Source: Clostridium massiliamazoniense
GTDB lineage: Bacteria; Bacillota; Clostridia; Clostridiales; Clostridiaceae
DNA: 64,000 nucleotides
Reading direction: 5' to 3'
Assembly: GCF_001403635.1 (NCBI RefSeq)
Contig: NZ_LN879466.1
Span: forward strand, 62,001-126,000
Shown: positions 55,671 to 64,000 of the stretch, one piece after another
Numbering within the stretch: the first letter of the stretch is position 1
How the letters are laid out: every line of letters begins with the position of its first letter
Position numbers and translations under genes: made by a program
Notes under the pieces: generated by a model
Told to the model about the DNA's origin: nothing
Seen by the model: only the letters and a program-made list of their open reading frames with translations
Databases searched by the model: none

Positions 55671-56642
55671 ATGGGAATGGATATTAATACTAAAAAACTT
55701 AAAAAGAATGCTTTCAGAGTTACAAAGCATAGAGGAGTAACTGCTGCAAGAATAAGAGTTCCAGGTGGACAACTTAAAGCTGAACATCTAGGTCAAATTC
55801 AAAAAATTGCTGAAGAGTACGGAAATGGATTAGTAAATATAACTATAAGACAAGGATTCGAAATACCTGGTATAAGCATGAAAGACATGCCTGAAGTTAA
55901 CATAATGCTTCAACCAATTATAGAAGGATTAGATATAAATCAAGAAAATCCAAATGGTGGATATAATGCATCAGGTACAAGAAATGTATCTGCTTGTGTA
56001 GGAAATCAAGTTTGTCCTTTTGCAAACTATGATACTACAAGCTTTGCAAAGAGAATAGAAAAGGAAATATTCCCAAATGATTTACACTTCAAAGTAGCTT
56101 TAACAGGATGTTCAAATGACTGTATAAAAGCTAGAATGAATGATTTTGGAATTATAGGAATGACAGAGCCACAATATGATAGCAATAGATGTGTATCATG
56201 TGGAGCTTGTGTTAGAGTATGTAAGAGAAAATCAACAGGTGCATTAAGTGCTGAAAATTATACAGTTGTAAGAGATCACGAAAGATGTATTGGATGTGGA
56301 GAGTGTGTAGTGGCTTGTCCAACAAGAGCTATGACAAGAAGCAAAGAAAAATACTACAGACTAGTTATTATGGGGAGAACAGGAAAGAAAAATCCAAGAC
56401 TTGCAGAAGATTTCTTAATTTGGGCTGATGAAGAAAGTATTAGAAAAATTATAAGAAATACTTATAAATATGTAACAGAGCATATAGACCGTACAGCACC
56501 AGGTGGAAAAGAGCATATAGGTTACATTATAGATAGAACTGGATTCATGGAATACAAGAAATGGGCTTTAGAAGGTGTTGAACTTTCAGATAAAGCAATA
56601 ATGAAAAATAATGTATACTGGAGCGGAGTAAGATATAAGTAA
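55671..56642 (+). CDS. asrC: Anaerobic sulfite reductase subunit C (siroheme)
   Basis: A 323-residue catalytic subunit. The siroheme-[4Fe-4S] cysteines are in CVGNQVCPFANYDT and ALTGCSNDCIKARMNDFGI. Between the sirohaem parts are two ferredoxin motifs, CVSCGACVRVCK and CIGCGECVVACP. It reduces sulfite to sulfide. AGAAGGAGG precedes the ATG. It ends the operon. Confidence 0.95.
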   Translation: MGMDINTKKLKKNAFRVTKHRGVTAARIRVPGGQLKAEHLGQIQKIAEEYGNGLVNITIRQGFEIPGISMKDMPEVNIMLQPIIEGLDINQENPNGGYNASGTRNVSACVGNQVCPFANYDTTSFAKRIEKEIFPNDLHFKVALTGCSNDCIKARMNDFGIIGMTEPQYDSNRCVSCGACVRVCKRKSTGALSAENYTVVRDHERCIGCGECVVACPTRAMTRSKEKYYRLVIMGRTGKKNPRLAEDFLIWADEESIRKIIRNTYKYVTEHIDRTAPGGKEHIGYIIDRTGFMEYKKWALEGVELSDKAIMKNNVYWSGVRYK

Positions 56643-56686
56643 GTTTGAATTATATCATTTAGTTATTGTAAAAATTTAAAGATAGT

Positions 56687-56727
56687 AATATCCTACAATA
56701 CTTAATTTAGTATTGTAGGATATTTTT
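56687..56727 (+). terminator. Terminator after asrABC
   Basis: AATATCCTACAATACT pairs exactly with AGTATTGTAGGATATT over a 6-base loop, followed by Ts. Confidence 0.92.
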
Positions 56728-56898
56728 GTATATAGATTATTATTTTACTAAGATTTTATTCTTTATAATAACTATTTTAAATAAATTATGAATAAAATAT
56801 ATATTTTTTGTTACCATATTGACATTTTAAGATGGTAATATATTGTTAGTAAATTAAACAACTAAAATAACAACTAAATTTATACAATGGAGGGACAA

Positions 56899-58191
56899 AT
56901 GATAAAAAGAAAAAATGGTGGAAAAACAACAGCTATTATAATTGCTGCATTGGTTGTGGTTGGAATCTGCGTAGGGGGATATTTTTATTCTCAGAGCAAG
57001 AAAACCGTTACTAATAAAGCAACTTTAGGTAAACCATCTAATACTTCTGTTGCTACAGTTGATACAAACAAAACATCAACAGATATAACTAAAGCAACAG
57101 CAACAGAAGCTAAGGGAACTGGAAAGGGAGATGAATATGAGAATGTAGGATACAATCCTACAACTGGTACATCACCTATACTAAATGATGGTAAGGGGCA
57201 GGCCGTAGCTCAAATTAAGTCATCTTATACAAGTGTGCCTGATTTAGGAGCTTCAGCAAATCCTATATCAGAAGCAACTTTAAATCAAATGAAGGCTGGA
57301 TTTAATGCGCCAGACAATCTTGGATATGTAAATCCTATACCAAGTTGGTATAAGCCTAATGAAATCATTCCAGGTGAAAATATAATTGAATCAGCTAACA
57401 GTTATGCTGTTCCTGCTAACCAAGTAGCACTTATGATTTCAGGACATTCACAAATTAAACAAAAAGAAGTATTTTTAGCCTTTGATGATGGTCCAAGTGT
57501 AAATAATACACCTAAAATACTGCAAATACTTAAGAAAAACAATGTACATGCTACATTCTTCTTAATTGGGGATCACTTAAAGAATAATGCAGCTATCCAA
57601 AACATAGTAAGACAAGAAATAATGGATGGAAATGCAGTGGGAGATCACACATTCACTCACCAATTACCACTACTTTATCCAACTATTAATGGAGTATCTA
57701 CAGTAAATGTTCCAGAATTCATGTCACAAATAAATCAATGTAAGGATTTAGAACATTATGTATTAGGACCTCACTTTGATACTAGAATATTAAGACTTCC
57801 AGGTGGATATATGTCAAGGGTTTACTACCATGATCCACATCTAGAAGAATTTAATAAAGCTTTAGACCAAGAAGGATGGACTGCAATGGACTGGACAGCA
57901 GATTCAGGAGTTGCAGCAACTCAAGCACAAATAAGTCCAGAAAAAATGCTTCAATGTTCAACAGAAGGATGGCAGGAAATGCCTCAAGATGTAATCTTAC
58001 TTCATGATGCAGGAGCAAAGGTTGATACAGTTAATGGACTTCAAGGAGTTATAACATTCTTTAAAGATCATGGTTACAAATTCATGGTAATTAAGAATGC
58101 ACCTACTCAATCATTTAAAGATATATCATATACTGATTTCAGTACAGATTCAAACCAAGGTCAAGTAGCAACGACAAAACCTGGGTATTAA
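56899..58191 (+). CDS. Membrane-anchored polysaccharide deacetylase
   Basis: About 430 residues with an N-terminal membrane segment, a Thr/Lys/Asn-rich linker and a NodB-type domain. Motif 1 is LAFDDGPS, motif 2 the metal pair in GDHTFTHQ, motif 3 LRLPGGYMS, and later WTADSG and ILLHDAG supply the last catalytic residues. It would remove acetyl groups from peptidoglycan or another surface glycan. GGAGGG lies before ATG 56899; the ATG at 56887 overlaps that site. Not part of asr or nar. Confidence 0.9.
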   Translation: MIKRKNGGKTTAIIIAALVVVGICVGGYFYSQSKKTVTNKATLGKPSNTSVATVDTNKTSTDITKATATEAKGTGKGDEYENVGYNPTTGTSPILNDGKGQAVAQIKSSYTSVPDLGASANPISEATLNQMKAGFNAPDNLGYVNPIPSWYKPNEIIPGENIIESANSYAVPANQVALMISGHSQIKQKEVFLAFDDGPSVNNTPKILQILKKNNVHATFFLIGDHLKNNAAIQNIVRQEIMDGNAVGDHTFTHQLPLLYPTINGVSTVNVPEFMSQINQCKDLEHYVLGPHFDTRILRLPGGYMSRVYYHDPHLEEFNKALDQEGWTAMDWTADSGVAATQAQISPEKMLQCSTEGWQEMPQDVILLHDAGAKVDTVNGLQGVITFFKDHGYKFMVIKNAPTQSFKDISYTDFSTDSNQGQVATTKPGY

Positions 58192-58237
58192 AAAATATAG
58201 GTACAGAATATTATAATTATTAAATTACTAATTAAAA

Positions 58238-58340
58238 AGCTCTTCATTTCTGAAAAAAGTTGTGTAAATGGAAATTAAACAAAGTAAGTTTGGAAATTTT
58301 AGCAACTATTATTATGGAAGAAATGATAGAGCTTTTTTAT
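58238..58340 (+). repeat. Dispersed intergenic element, middle hairpin module
   Basis: AAGCTCTTCATTTCT at the left and AGAAATGATAGAGCTT at the right can pair, leaving a 70-base loop, with a T6 tail. Arms and centre resemble the modules at 48702 and 62749 although the arm sequences differ. It can act as a terminator for the deacetylase gene. Confidence 0.75.
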
Positions 58341-58451
58341 ATGATAAAGTATTACAAGTAAATTACAATTTACTTAAATATTTGAAATAATGATGCGTTT
58401 CTTTGCCTTATGTAATATAATTTATCAGAGATTTAAGGAGAAATGCGGGGG

Positions 58452-58548
58452 GATTATTATTAATAAGGGGTTAAAGGATATAAGGCAAGTTTTGATTTTT
58501 GCTTTGATGGGTGCGGTCAATACTGGTTTAGAAATATTAGCATTTTAG
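58452..58548 (+). pseudogene. N-terminal remnant of a GtrA-like membrane protein
   Basis: AAGGAG lies just before an open stretch that reads NKGLKDIRQVLIFALMGAVN followed by TGLEILAF and a stop. This looks like the first membrane helix of a GtrA-family protein. The ATG after the ribosome site is out of frame, and the rest of the gene is missing. Confidence 0.4.
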
Positions 58549-58810
58549 TAATGCTTCTATGTATAACTTTCTAAAAAGTATATGAGGGTTAAATTTAGGA
58601 TAAAATACTAAATGTTAATTAATATTTATAGACACTATAACTTATTTTCCTTATTTTGCTTTTTACTTTTTAGAAGTATATCAAATATTTAATTATTTGC
58701 TATAATATGTGATTATACTTTTAAATAATAATTTAATTATAAAGAATTTTTTAAATTTTATTTTATATAGTAGCAATTATATAGGGAAATGTGTTAAAAA
58801 ATAATTAATA

Positions 58811-58847
58811 GTGATTTTTATCACAGTTAAAAGTTAATCAATATGAT
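58811..58847 (+). promoter_or_regulatory. Crp-type palindrome and putative -10 box upstream of the nitrate reductase genes
   Basis: GTGATTTTTATCAC (58811-58824) is a perfect palindrome matching TGTGA-N6-TCACA in its core. TATGAT at 58842-58847 is a possible -10 box; the site then lies about five bases nearer the start than at asr. It is likely bound by the regulator at 53044. Confidence 0.6.
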
Positions 58848-58896
58848 AAGTTTAAAATGATAAATATTTAACAAATAAATGAAAGCAGGGATTGTT

Positions 58897-60972
58897 ATGA
58901 GAAAAGTACAATCAACTTGTAATTACTGTGCGATAGCATGTAATTTAGATTTTTATGTTGAAAATGATAAGATAATAAAAATACTTCCTACAGAGGAGCA
59001 TCCAATAAATTATGGATTCAGCTGTATAAAGGGATTAAATTTAGATAAACAAAATACAATGATTAAAGAACCTAAGGGACCTAAGGTAAGAAACTCAGAG
59101 GGAGTTTTAGAAGAGGTATCTTGGGATAAAGCTTTTGAAGAAACAGCAAAAAGAATTAAAGATATTCAAGCCAAGTATGGTAAAGAAAGTTTTGCTTTCA
59201 TTAGTACAGGACAGCTTGAAACTACAGAAATGGCTCTTATAGGCCATATAGGAAGAACATTTTTAGGTGGAAATGGTGATGGTAACACAAGACTTTGCAT
59301 GGCAACATCAGTAGTTGCACATAAGCAAACTTATGGATTTGATGCACCACCTTATGCATTAAAGGATTTTGAACTTTCAGATACAATATTCCTATTTGGT
59401 GCTAACCCAGTAGTTGCACATCCTGTAATTTGGGGAAAAATAAGAGATAATAAAGATGCTAAAGTAATAGTAGTAGATCCAAGAAACTCAGAAACAGCTA
59501 AAAATGCTCATATATGGGTAGATATTAAACCAAAGGGTGATTTAGCTTTAATCTATACTTTAGCTAATGTTTTAATAGAAAATAATTGGATAGATAAAGA
59601 ATACATTGATGCTCATGTTGATGGTTTTGAAGATTTCAAAGAATTTGTTAAAGAATTCACTTTAGATAAAGTTGAAGAAGGTTCAGGAATTTCTCCAGAA
59701 AGAGTTTTAGAACTTGCTAAAATAATCCATGAAGGAAAGAGAGTTTCTTTCTGGTGGACTATGGGAGTAAACCAAAGTTATCAAGCGGTTAGAACAGCTC
59801 AAGGAATAATGAACTTAGCATTAATTACAGGAAATATGGGCAGACCTGGAACTGGTGGAAACTCAATTACAGGTCAATGTAATGCTATGGGATCAAGATT
59901 ATTCAGTAACACAACAGGACTTTATGGTGGTTCAGATTATACAAATGAAGCTGAAAGAGAAAAGGTTGCTAAGGCTCTTAAAATAGACCCAGCAATGCTT
60001 CCAACTAAACCAACAATACCATATAATCAAATAATAGAAAAAGCTATTTCAGGGGAAATAAAGGCTCTATGGATAATAGCAACAAACCCAATGCATTCAT
60101 GGGTTAATAATTCAAGTTTCAAAAAAGCTGTGGAGAATTTAGATTTATTCATAGTTCAAGATATCTATGATGATACTCATAGTGCTGTATATGCAGATAT
60201 AATGCTTCCAGCAGCTTCAGCTTTAAAGAAAGAAGGGTTCTTAATAAATACAGAAAGAAGATTAACAGGTCTTCAACCAGTCTTAGAAAAACAAGAGGGC
60301 GAAAAGGACGATTTTGATATTTTCCTAGGAGTAGGTAAAGCTTTAGGAATGGGATCAGCTTTAGATGTATGGACAGATAAAAAGAATGTATTCGAGGTAT
60401 TAAGAGCTTGTACAGAAGGACTTCCATGTGATATTTCTGGTGTTGAATATGAAGATTTAATGTTCTCAAAAGGAATACAATGGCCATTAAGAAAAGGTGA
60501 AAAATTAACTTCTAATGAAAGAAGATTATTTGAAGATGGAAAATTTTTCACTCCAAATGGAAGAGCTAAATTATTATTTGAACCAATAGCAGAAAATCCT
60601 TCAGGAAAAACAAAGGAGTTCCCATACTTATTAAATACAGGTAGAGGAACAGTTGGACAATGGCATACTCAAACAAGAACAAGAGAAATAGATTATACAA
60701 CTAATGTTTCAGAAAGAGAGGCATATATCTATATAAATGATGAGGATGCAAAGGCTTTAGGAATAAAAACTAATGACTATGTTAATATAAGTTCAATAAA
60801 TGGTAAAAAATCTAAGTTTATGGCGAAGGTAACTAAAGATGTTAAGAAGGGACAATTATATGCACCGCTTCATTATATTGAAACAAATGTATTAACTCCT
60901 TCAGATTATGACACTTATTCAAAGGAGCCTTCATATAAAACTGTAGCAGTTAATATAGAGATTATTAAATAG
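58897..60972 (+). CDS. narB: Molybdopterin nitrate reductase, ferredoxin-type
   Basis: A 691-residue enzyme of the DMSO-reductase family. The N-terminal [4Fe-4S] cysteines are 8, 11, 15 and 43 (STCNYCAIACN), and Cys134 in TRLCMATSV is the likely molybdenum ligand, as in Nap/NarB types. It reduces nitrate to nitrite in the cytoplasm. ATG 58897 follows GCAGGG and gives a standard N-terminus; the ATG at 58879 has no ribosome site. An iron-sulfur protein and a flavoprotein gene follow, as in the C. perfringens ferredoxin-linked system. A formate dehydrogenase-like role is less likely because the ligand is Cys. Confidence 0.88.
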   Translation: MRKVQSTCNYCAIACNLDFYVENDKIIKILPTEEHPINYGFSCIKGLNLDKQNTMIKEPKGPKVRNSEGVLEEVSWDKAFEETAKRIKDIQAKYGKESFAFISTGQLETTEMALIGHIGRTFLGGNGDGNTRLCMATSVVAHKQTYGFDAPPYALKDFELSDTIFLFGANPVVAHPVIWGKIRDNKDAKVIVVDPRNSETAKNAHIWVDIKPKGDLALIYTLANVLIENNWIDKEYIDAHVDGFEDFKEFVKEFTLDKVEEGSGISPERVLELAKIIHEGKRVSFWWTMGVNQSYQAVRTAQGIMNLALITGNMGRPGTGGNSITGQCNAMGSRLFSNTTGLYGGSDYTNEAEREKVAKALKIDPAMLPTKPTIPYNQIIEKAISGEIKALWIIATNPMHSWVNNSSFKKAVENLDLFIVQDIYDDTHSAVYADIMLPAASALKKEGFLINTERRLTGLQPVLEKQEGEKDDFDIFLGVGKALGMGSALDVWTDKKNVFEVLRACTEGLPCDISGVEYEDLMFSKGIQWPLRKGEKLTSNERRLFEDGKFFTPNGRAKLLFEPIAENPSGKTKEFPYLLNTGRGTVGQWHTQTRTREIDYTTNVSEREAYIYINDEDAKALGIKTNDYVNISSINGKKSKFMAKVTKDVKKGQLYAPLHYIETNVLTPSDYDTYSKEPSYKTVAVNIEIIK

Positions 60973-60995
60973 AGTAAACAATGGAGGACTTAGCT

Positions 60996-61409
60996 ATGAA
61001 AAGAATAAAAATAGATAGAAGCAAATGTGTGGGCTGTTTAACCTGCACATCAGCTTGTATTATTTCACATAAGGCAGAAGAAACAAGAAGTAGAGTAGTA
61101 ATAGATAGTTCAGGAAAATATGCACCTATTTTTTGTAGACACTGTGAGAAACCAGAATGTGTTTTCACATGCATGACAGGGGCTATGCATAAGGATAAAG
61201 AAACAGGTTATGTAACTTATGATAGTAATAAGTGTGCTAGCTGCTACATGTGTATAATGGCTTGTCCTTATGGTGTGTTAAAAGCTGATGATAGAAGTAA
61301 AAAGGAAATAATGAAATGTGATATGTGTCTTTCAACAAAGGAAAAAACACCTCAATGTGTGGCTAAATGTCCAATGCATGCTATAACACTAGAGGAGGTT
61401 GTTGACTAA
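60996..61409 (+). CDS. Four-cluster ferredoxin-like electron transfer subunit
   Basis: A 137-residue protein with ferredoxin motifs at CVGCLTCTSAC, CRHCEKPECVFTC, CASCYMCIMAC and CDMCLSTKEKTPQCVAKC, so three to four [4Fe-4S] clusters as in HycB/DmsB-type subunits. It should feed electrons to the nitrate reductase. GGAGG lies before ATG 60996. It overlaps the next gene by one base. Confidence 0.9.
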   Translation: MKRIKIDRSKCVGCLTCTSACIISHKAEETRSRVVIDSSGKYAPIFCRHCEKPECVFTCMTGAMHKDKETGYVTYDSNKCASCYMCIMACPYGVLKADDRSKKEIMKCDMCLSTKEKTPQCVAKCPMHAITLEEVVD

Positions 61410-62638
61410 TGAGATATGTAGTAATCGGAGCTTCAGCAGCTGGAATAAGTGGAGCTAAAACTTTAAGGGAATTAGATGAAAATGCAGAAATAATTTTAGT
61501 ATCAAAGGATGAATATATCTATTCAAGATGTATTTTGCATCATTATATAAGTGGAGTAAGAACAATAGAGCAACTTGACTTCTCAGAGAAGGATTTCATA
61601 GAAAAGTATAATATACTATGGAAAAAGGGAGTAGAAGTTATTAAATTAAATGATGAAGAAAAAACTTTAACTCTTAGTAATCAAGAAGTTTTAAAATATG
61701 ATAAAGTCCTAATATGTAGTGGAGCTTCATCATTTATACCACCAATAGAAAATTTAAGAACAGCTAATAATGTAGTCGGGCTTAGAAATTTAGATGATGC
61801 AGAAACTATGGTGAAGGTAGGAAAAAAAGTTAAAAGTGCAGTAGTATTAGGTGCTGGACTTGTTGGTATAGATGCAATATCAGGTCTTATGAACTATAAC
61901 TTAAACCTTACTTTAGTAGAAATGGGAGATAGAATATTACCAATACAATTAGATCATTATGCAGCTAAAGAATATGAAAAGAAATTTGAAGAAAAAGGTG
62001 TTAACCTAAGATTAGGAGTAAAGGCAGAAAAGCTTATAGTTGATGAAAATAATAATCCAAAAGCATTACTTCTAAACACAGGAGAAGAAGTTCCTTGTGA
62101 GCTTATAGTTGTAGCAACAGGGGTTCGTTCTAATGTAGCATTCCTAGAAGATAGCAATGTAATTTGTGATAAATTTGGATTAATAATAACTCCAGATGGA
62201 AAAACTAATATTGAAGATGTCTATGGAGCTGGAGATGTAACAGGAAGAAATCCAATATGGCCAACAGCTGTAAAGGAAGGAATAATAGCAGCTTCAAATA
62301 TGTTAGGTGTAAAGCGTGAAATGACAGACTTCTTTGGAAGTAAAAATACAATGAACTTTGTTGGAATTGCAACACTATCTTTAGGAATGGTAGATGCACC
62401 AGAAAATGAAGGTTATGAAGTTGAAATAGAAATGAATGAAAAAGGTTATAAAAAAATCATTCATAAAGAGGGAAAAATCTATGGAGCAATAATACAAGGA
62501 GACTTATCTTACGCAGGTGTCTTAACTCAATTAATAAGAGAAAAAATAGACATCTCAAGAGTTAAAAAACCATTATTCAAAATAGATTATTCAGATTTCT
62601 TTAATATAACAGAAAACTTAGAATATACTTATGAGTAA
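61409..62638 (+). CDS. FAD-dependent NAD(P)H oxidoreductase of the nitrate reductase operon
   Basis: A 409-residue pyridine nucleotide-disulfide oxidoreductase family protein: FAD motif VVIGASAAGISGAK, NAD motif AVVLGAGLVGIDAI, and a second FAD motif DVYGAGDVTG. It has no redox disulfide, as in rubredoxin- or nitrite-reductase-type reductases. It probably passes NADH electrons to the four-cluster protein. It is the last gene of the unit. Confidence 0.9.
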   Translation: MRYVVIGASAAGISGAKTLRELDENAEIILVSKDEYIYSRCILHHYISGVRTIEQLDFSEKDFIEKYNILWKKGVEVIKLNDEEKTLTLSNQEVLKYDKVLICSGASSFIPPIENLRTANNVVGLRNLDDAETMVKVGKKVKSAVVLGAGLVGIDAISGLMNYNLNLTLVEMGDRILPIQLDHYAAKEYEKKFEEKGVNLRLGVKAEKLIVDENNNPKALLLNTGEEVPCELIVVATGVRSNVAFLEDSNVICDKFGLIITPDGKTNIEDVYGAGDVTGRNPIWPTAVKEGIIAASNMLGVKREMTDFFGSKNTMNFVGIATLSLGMVDAPENEGYEVEIEMNEKGYKKIIHKEGKIYGAIIQGDLSYAGVLTQLIREKIDISRVKKPLFKIDYSDFFNITENLEYTYE

Positions 62639-62644
62639 AACCTA

Positions 62645-62673
62645 GGGGGCTGTAGTAATCAGCCCCCATATTT
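62645..62673 (+). terminator. Terminator of the nitrate reductase operon
   Basis: GGGGGCTG pairs exactly with CAGCCCCC over a 7-base loop, then ATATTTTT. It is the most GC-rich hairpin in the window. Confidence 0.93.
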
Positions 62674-62748
62674 TTATACTATAATATATAAGTAGCTGTC
62701 GAGATAGTTATATAGGTGAAAAATGCAGTGACCGTTGAACTAGTAATT

Positions 62749-62922
62749 AGAATATCTTCATTTCTGATATAAAAGTTACGTGAAAAATTTCTAATGTTTG
62801 AACGGAGTGAGTTTTAGAAATTTAGTAACTTTTATAGAAGAAATGTTAGAGATTCTTTACGTAGGTGAGTAGGTCACAAATGATACACCTATATGACTAT
62901 CTAAAAGGCAGCGAGGATATAT
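62749..62922 (+). repeat. Dispersed intergenic element, middle and degenerate 3' modules
   Basis: Outer arms AGAATATCT and AGAGATTCT, inner arms ATAAAAGTTAC (62769-62779) and GTAACTTTTAT (62825-62835) pair. It then continues with CTTTACGTAGGTGAGTAG and a diverged form of the 3' module (ACTATCTAAAAGGCAGCGAGG) that has lost its right hairpin arm. The moeA ribosome site follows. Confidence 0.78.
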
Positions 62923-62945
62923 TATATAAAAAAGGAGTGAGTGGG

Positions 62946-64000
62946 ATGATTTCATTAGAAGAGGCTAAGGCGTTGATTATAGATTCTGTTAAGGTACAGC
63001 AATGTGAAGAAGTTGATATTCTTGAGGGAAGAAGAAGAATTTTAGGGGAAGATATTGTGTCTCCTATAGATAGTCCTCCCTTTGATAGGTCACCTTTAGA
63101 TGGTTATGCTGTTAGGTCAGAGGATTTGAGTTTAGCAAGTGAGGGAAATCCTATAACTTTTAAAGTTATTGATAAGATTTATGCAGGATATGTTAGTTCT
63201 AAAACTATAGGTCCTTTTGAGGCTGTTAGAATTATGACAGGTGCTAAGTTACCAAATGGAGCAGATACTATTGTAAGACAGGAAGTTGTTGAAGTTTTAG
63301 ATGAGAACATTGTTAATATTTCTGTGAAACAGGAACATAATGAAAATGTTATTTTTAAAGGGGAAGATTTTAGAAAGGGAACTTTAATTCTTGAAAAAGG
63401 TGTTATGTTAAATTCTTCTGAGTTAACAGCTATTGCTTCCTTAGGTATAAGAAAAGTTAAGGTTTATAAAAAGCCTGTTGTGGCTATTATAACTACAGGT
63501 GATGAACTTCAAAATCCTGGTGAATCTTTAGGTGAAGGAAAAATTTATAATAGTAATAGAATTTTCTTAAAGACTAGACTAGAGGAACTTGGATGTGAGG
63601 CATTATTCTTCGATTCAGTATGTGATAGTGAGGAAAAAATAATTGAGCTAGTTAAAAAGGCAGAGGAACAAGCTGATATTTTAATTTCTACAGGTGGAGT
63701 ATCTGTTGGGGAAAAAGATATAGTACAAGAATCTGTTAAGAAAGTTGGTTATAAGGTTTTATTTTGGAAGGTTGATATAAAACCAGGTTCACCTATGTTT
63801 GCAGCTATAAGCCCTCAAAATAAGCTTTATGTAGGGCTCTCAGGAACTCCAGTAGCAGCAGCAACCACCTTTGAGCTTACAGTTAGAGGAGCAATAAGTA
63901 AAATGTTAGGTTCTAAGGAGTTAGAGCTTAAAGAAGTAGATGGAATATTACAAGATGAATTTCTTAAGATTTCAAAGAAAAGGAGATTTTTAAGAGTTTA
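62946..64000 (+). CDS. moeA: Molybdopterin molybdenumtransferase MoeA (partial, runs off the window)
   Basis: The frame starts at ATG 62946 after AAAGGAGTGAG and is open to the right edge, giving about 351 residues of a usual 400. Family motifs: PPFDRSPLDGYAVR, VRIMTGAKLPNGADTIV, IITTGDEL and the molybdopterin-binding ISTGGVSVGEKD. It inserts molybdenum into molybdopterin, matching the nearby nitrate reductase and modAB. Further Moco genes may lie just outside. Confidence 0.95.
   Translation, partial: MISLEEAKALIIDSVKVQQCEEVDILEGRRRILGEDIVSPIDSPPFDRSPLDGYAVRSEDLSLASEGNPITFKVIDKIYAGYVSSKTIGPFEAVRIMTGAKLPNGADTIVRQEVVEVLDENIVNISVKQEHNENVIFKGEDFRKGTLILEKGVMLNSSELTAIASLGIRKVKVYKKPVVAIITTGDELQNPGESLGEGKIYNSNRIFLKTRLEELGCEALFFDSVCDSEEKIIELVKKAEEQADILISTGGVSVGEKDIVQESVKKVGYKVLFWKVDIKPGSPMFAAISPQNKLYVGLSGTPVAAATTFELTVRGAISKMLGSKELELKEVDGILQDEFLKISKKRRFLRV

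Noticed and set aside
58400-58560. Possible molybdenum-cofactor riboswitch upstream of the nitrate reductase genes
   Set aside because: The conserved core of that RNA could not be found; the stretch is better read as a GtrA-like gene remnant.
60149-60551. Minus-strand frames opposite narB
   Set aside because: No start signals and full overlap with a gene having clear motifs.

Overview
The window reads as chromosome of a very AT-rich, spore-forming, anaerobic Gram-positive bacterium of Clostridium sensu stricto, most like C. perfringens or a close relative. The evidence is base composition, strong GGAGG ribosome sites, many U-tailed hairpins, an anaerobic sulfite reductase (asrABC), a ferredoxin-type nitrate reductase, hybrid-cluster protein, a GerM-type lipoprotein and an M60 'enhancin-like' zinc protease with dockerin. 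This is inference; no rRNA or tRNA gene was found to fix the species.

Layout. 1-2.5 kb: formaldehyde detoxification (HxlR regulator, class III alcohol dehydrogenase, S-formylglutathione hydrolase). 2.6-8.1 kb: small proteins of mostly unknown role (DUF1259, DUF2935, YciI-like, small membrane proteins), several followed by near-identical terminator hairpins. 8.5-16.6 kb: a secreted 2004-residue M60 metalloprotease carrying a dockerin, followed by an LPXTG wall-anchored protein with a possible cohesin-like head; together they could form a cell-surface glycoprotein-degrading complex. 16.8-20.5 kb: small genes, a truncated methyltransferase, a MATE exporter and MarR regulator. 20.7-23.1 kb: ureABC with all recognisable active-site residues but no accessory gene nearby. 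23.7-32.7 kb: an MFS transporter, then a decaying accessory region with one intact and three broken SUKH-3 immunity-type genes, two families of long direct repeats, an ABC exporter and a serine-recombinase-like protein lacking its catalytic serine. A 28-bp palindromic repeat lies at both ends of this region.

32.8-41.2 kb: CAP-domain secreted protein, molybdate transporter genes modAB, clpS-clpA, a C39-like protease and a cupin. 41.4-52.3 kb: hcp, a DJ-1/PfpI protein, pnuC, a GerM-like lipoprotein, TetR plus nitroreductase, an LprI-like exported protein, a DMT transporter and a YopX-like orphan. 53.0-64.0 kb: an anaerobic respiration block: Crp/Fnr regulator, asrABC, a polysaccharide deacetylase, nitrate reductase with its iron-sulfur and flavin partners, and the start of moeA. 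ModAB, MoeA and NarB fit together as molybdenum uptake, cofactor synthesis and use. A TGTGA-N6-TCACA type site before both asr and nar suggests shared control by the Crp/Fnr protein.

A family of structured intergenic repeats (hairpin arms that differ in sequence but keep pairing) is scattered through 39.5-63 kb.
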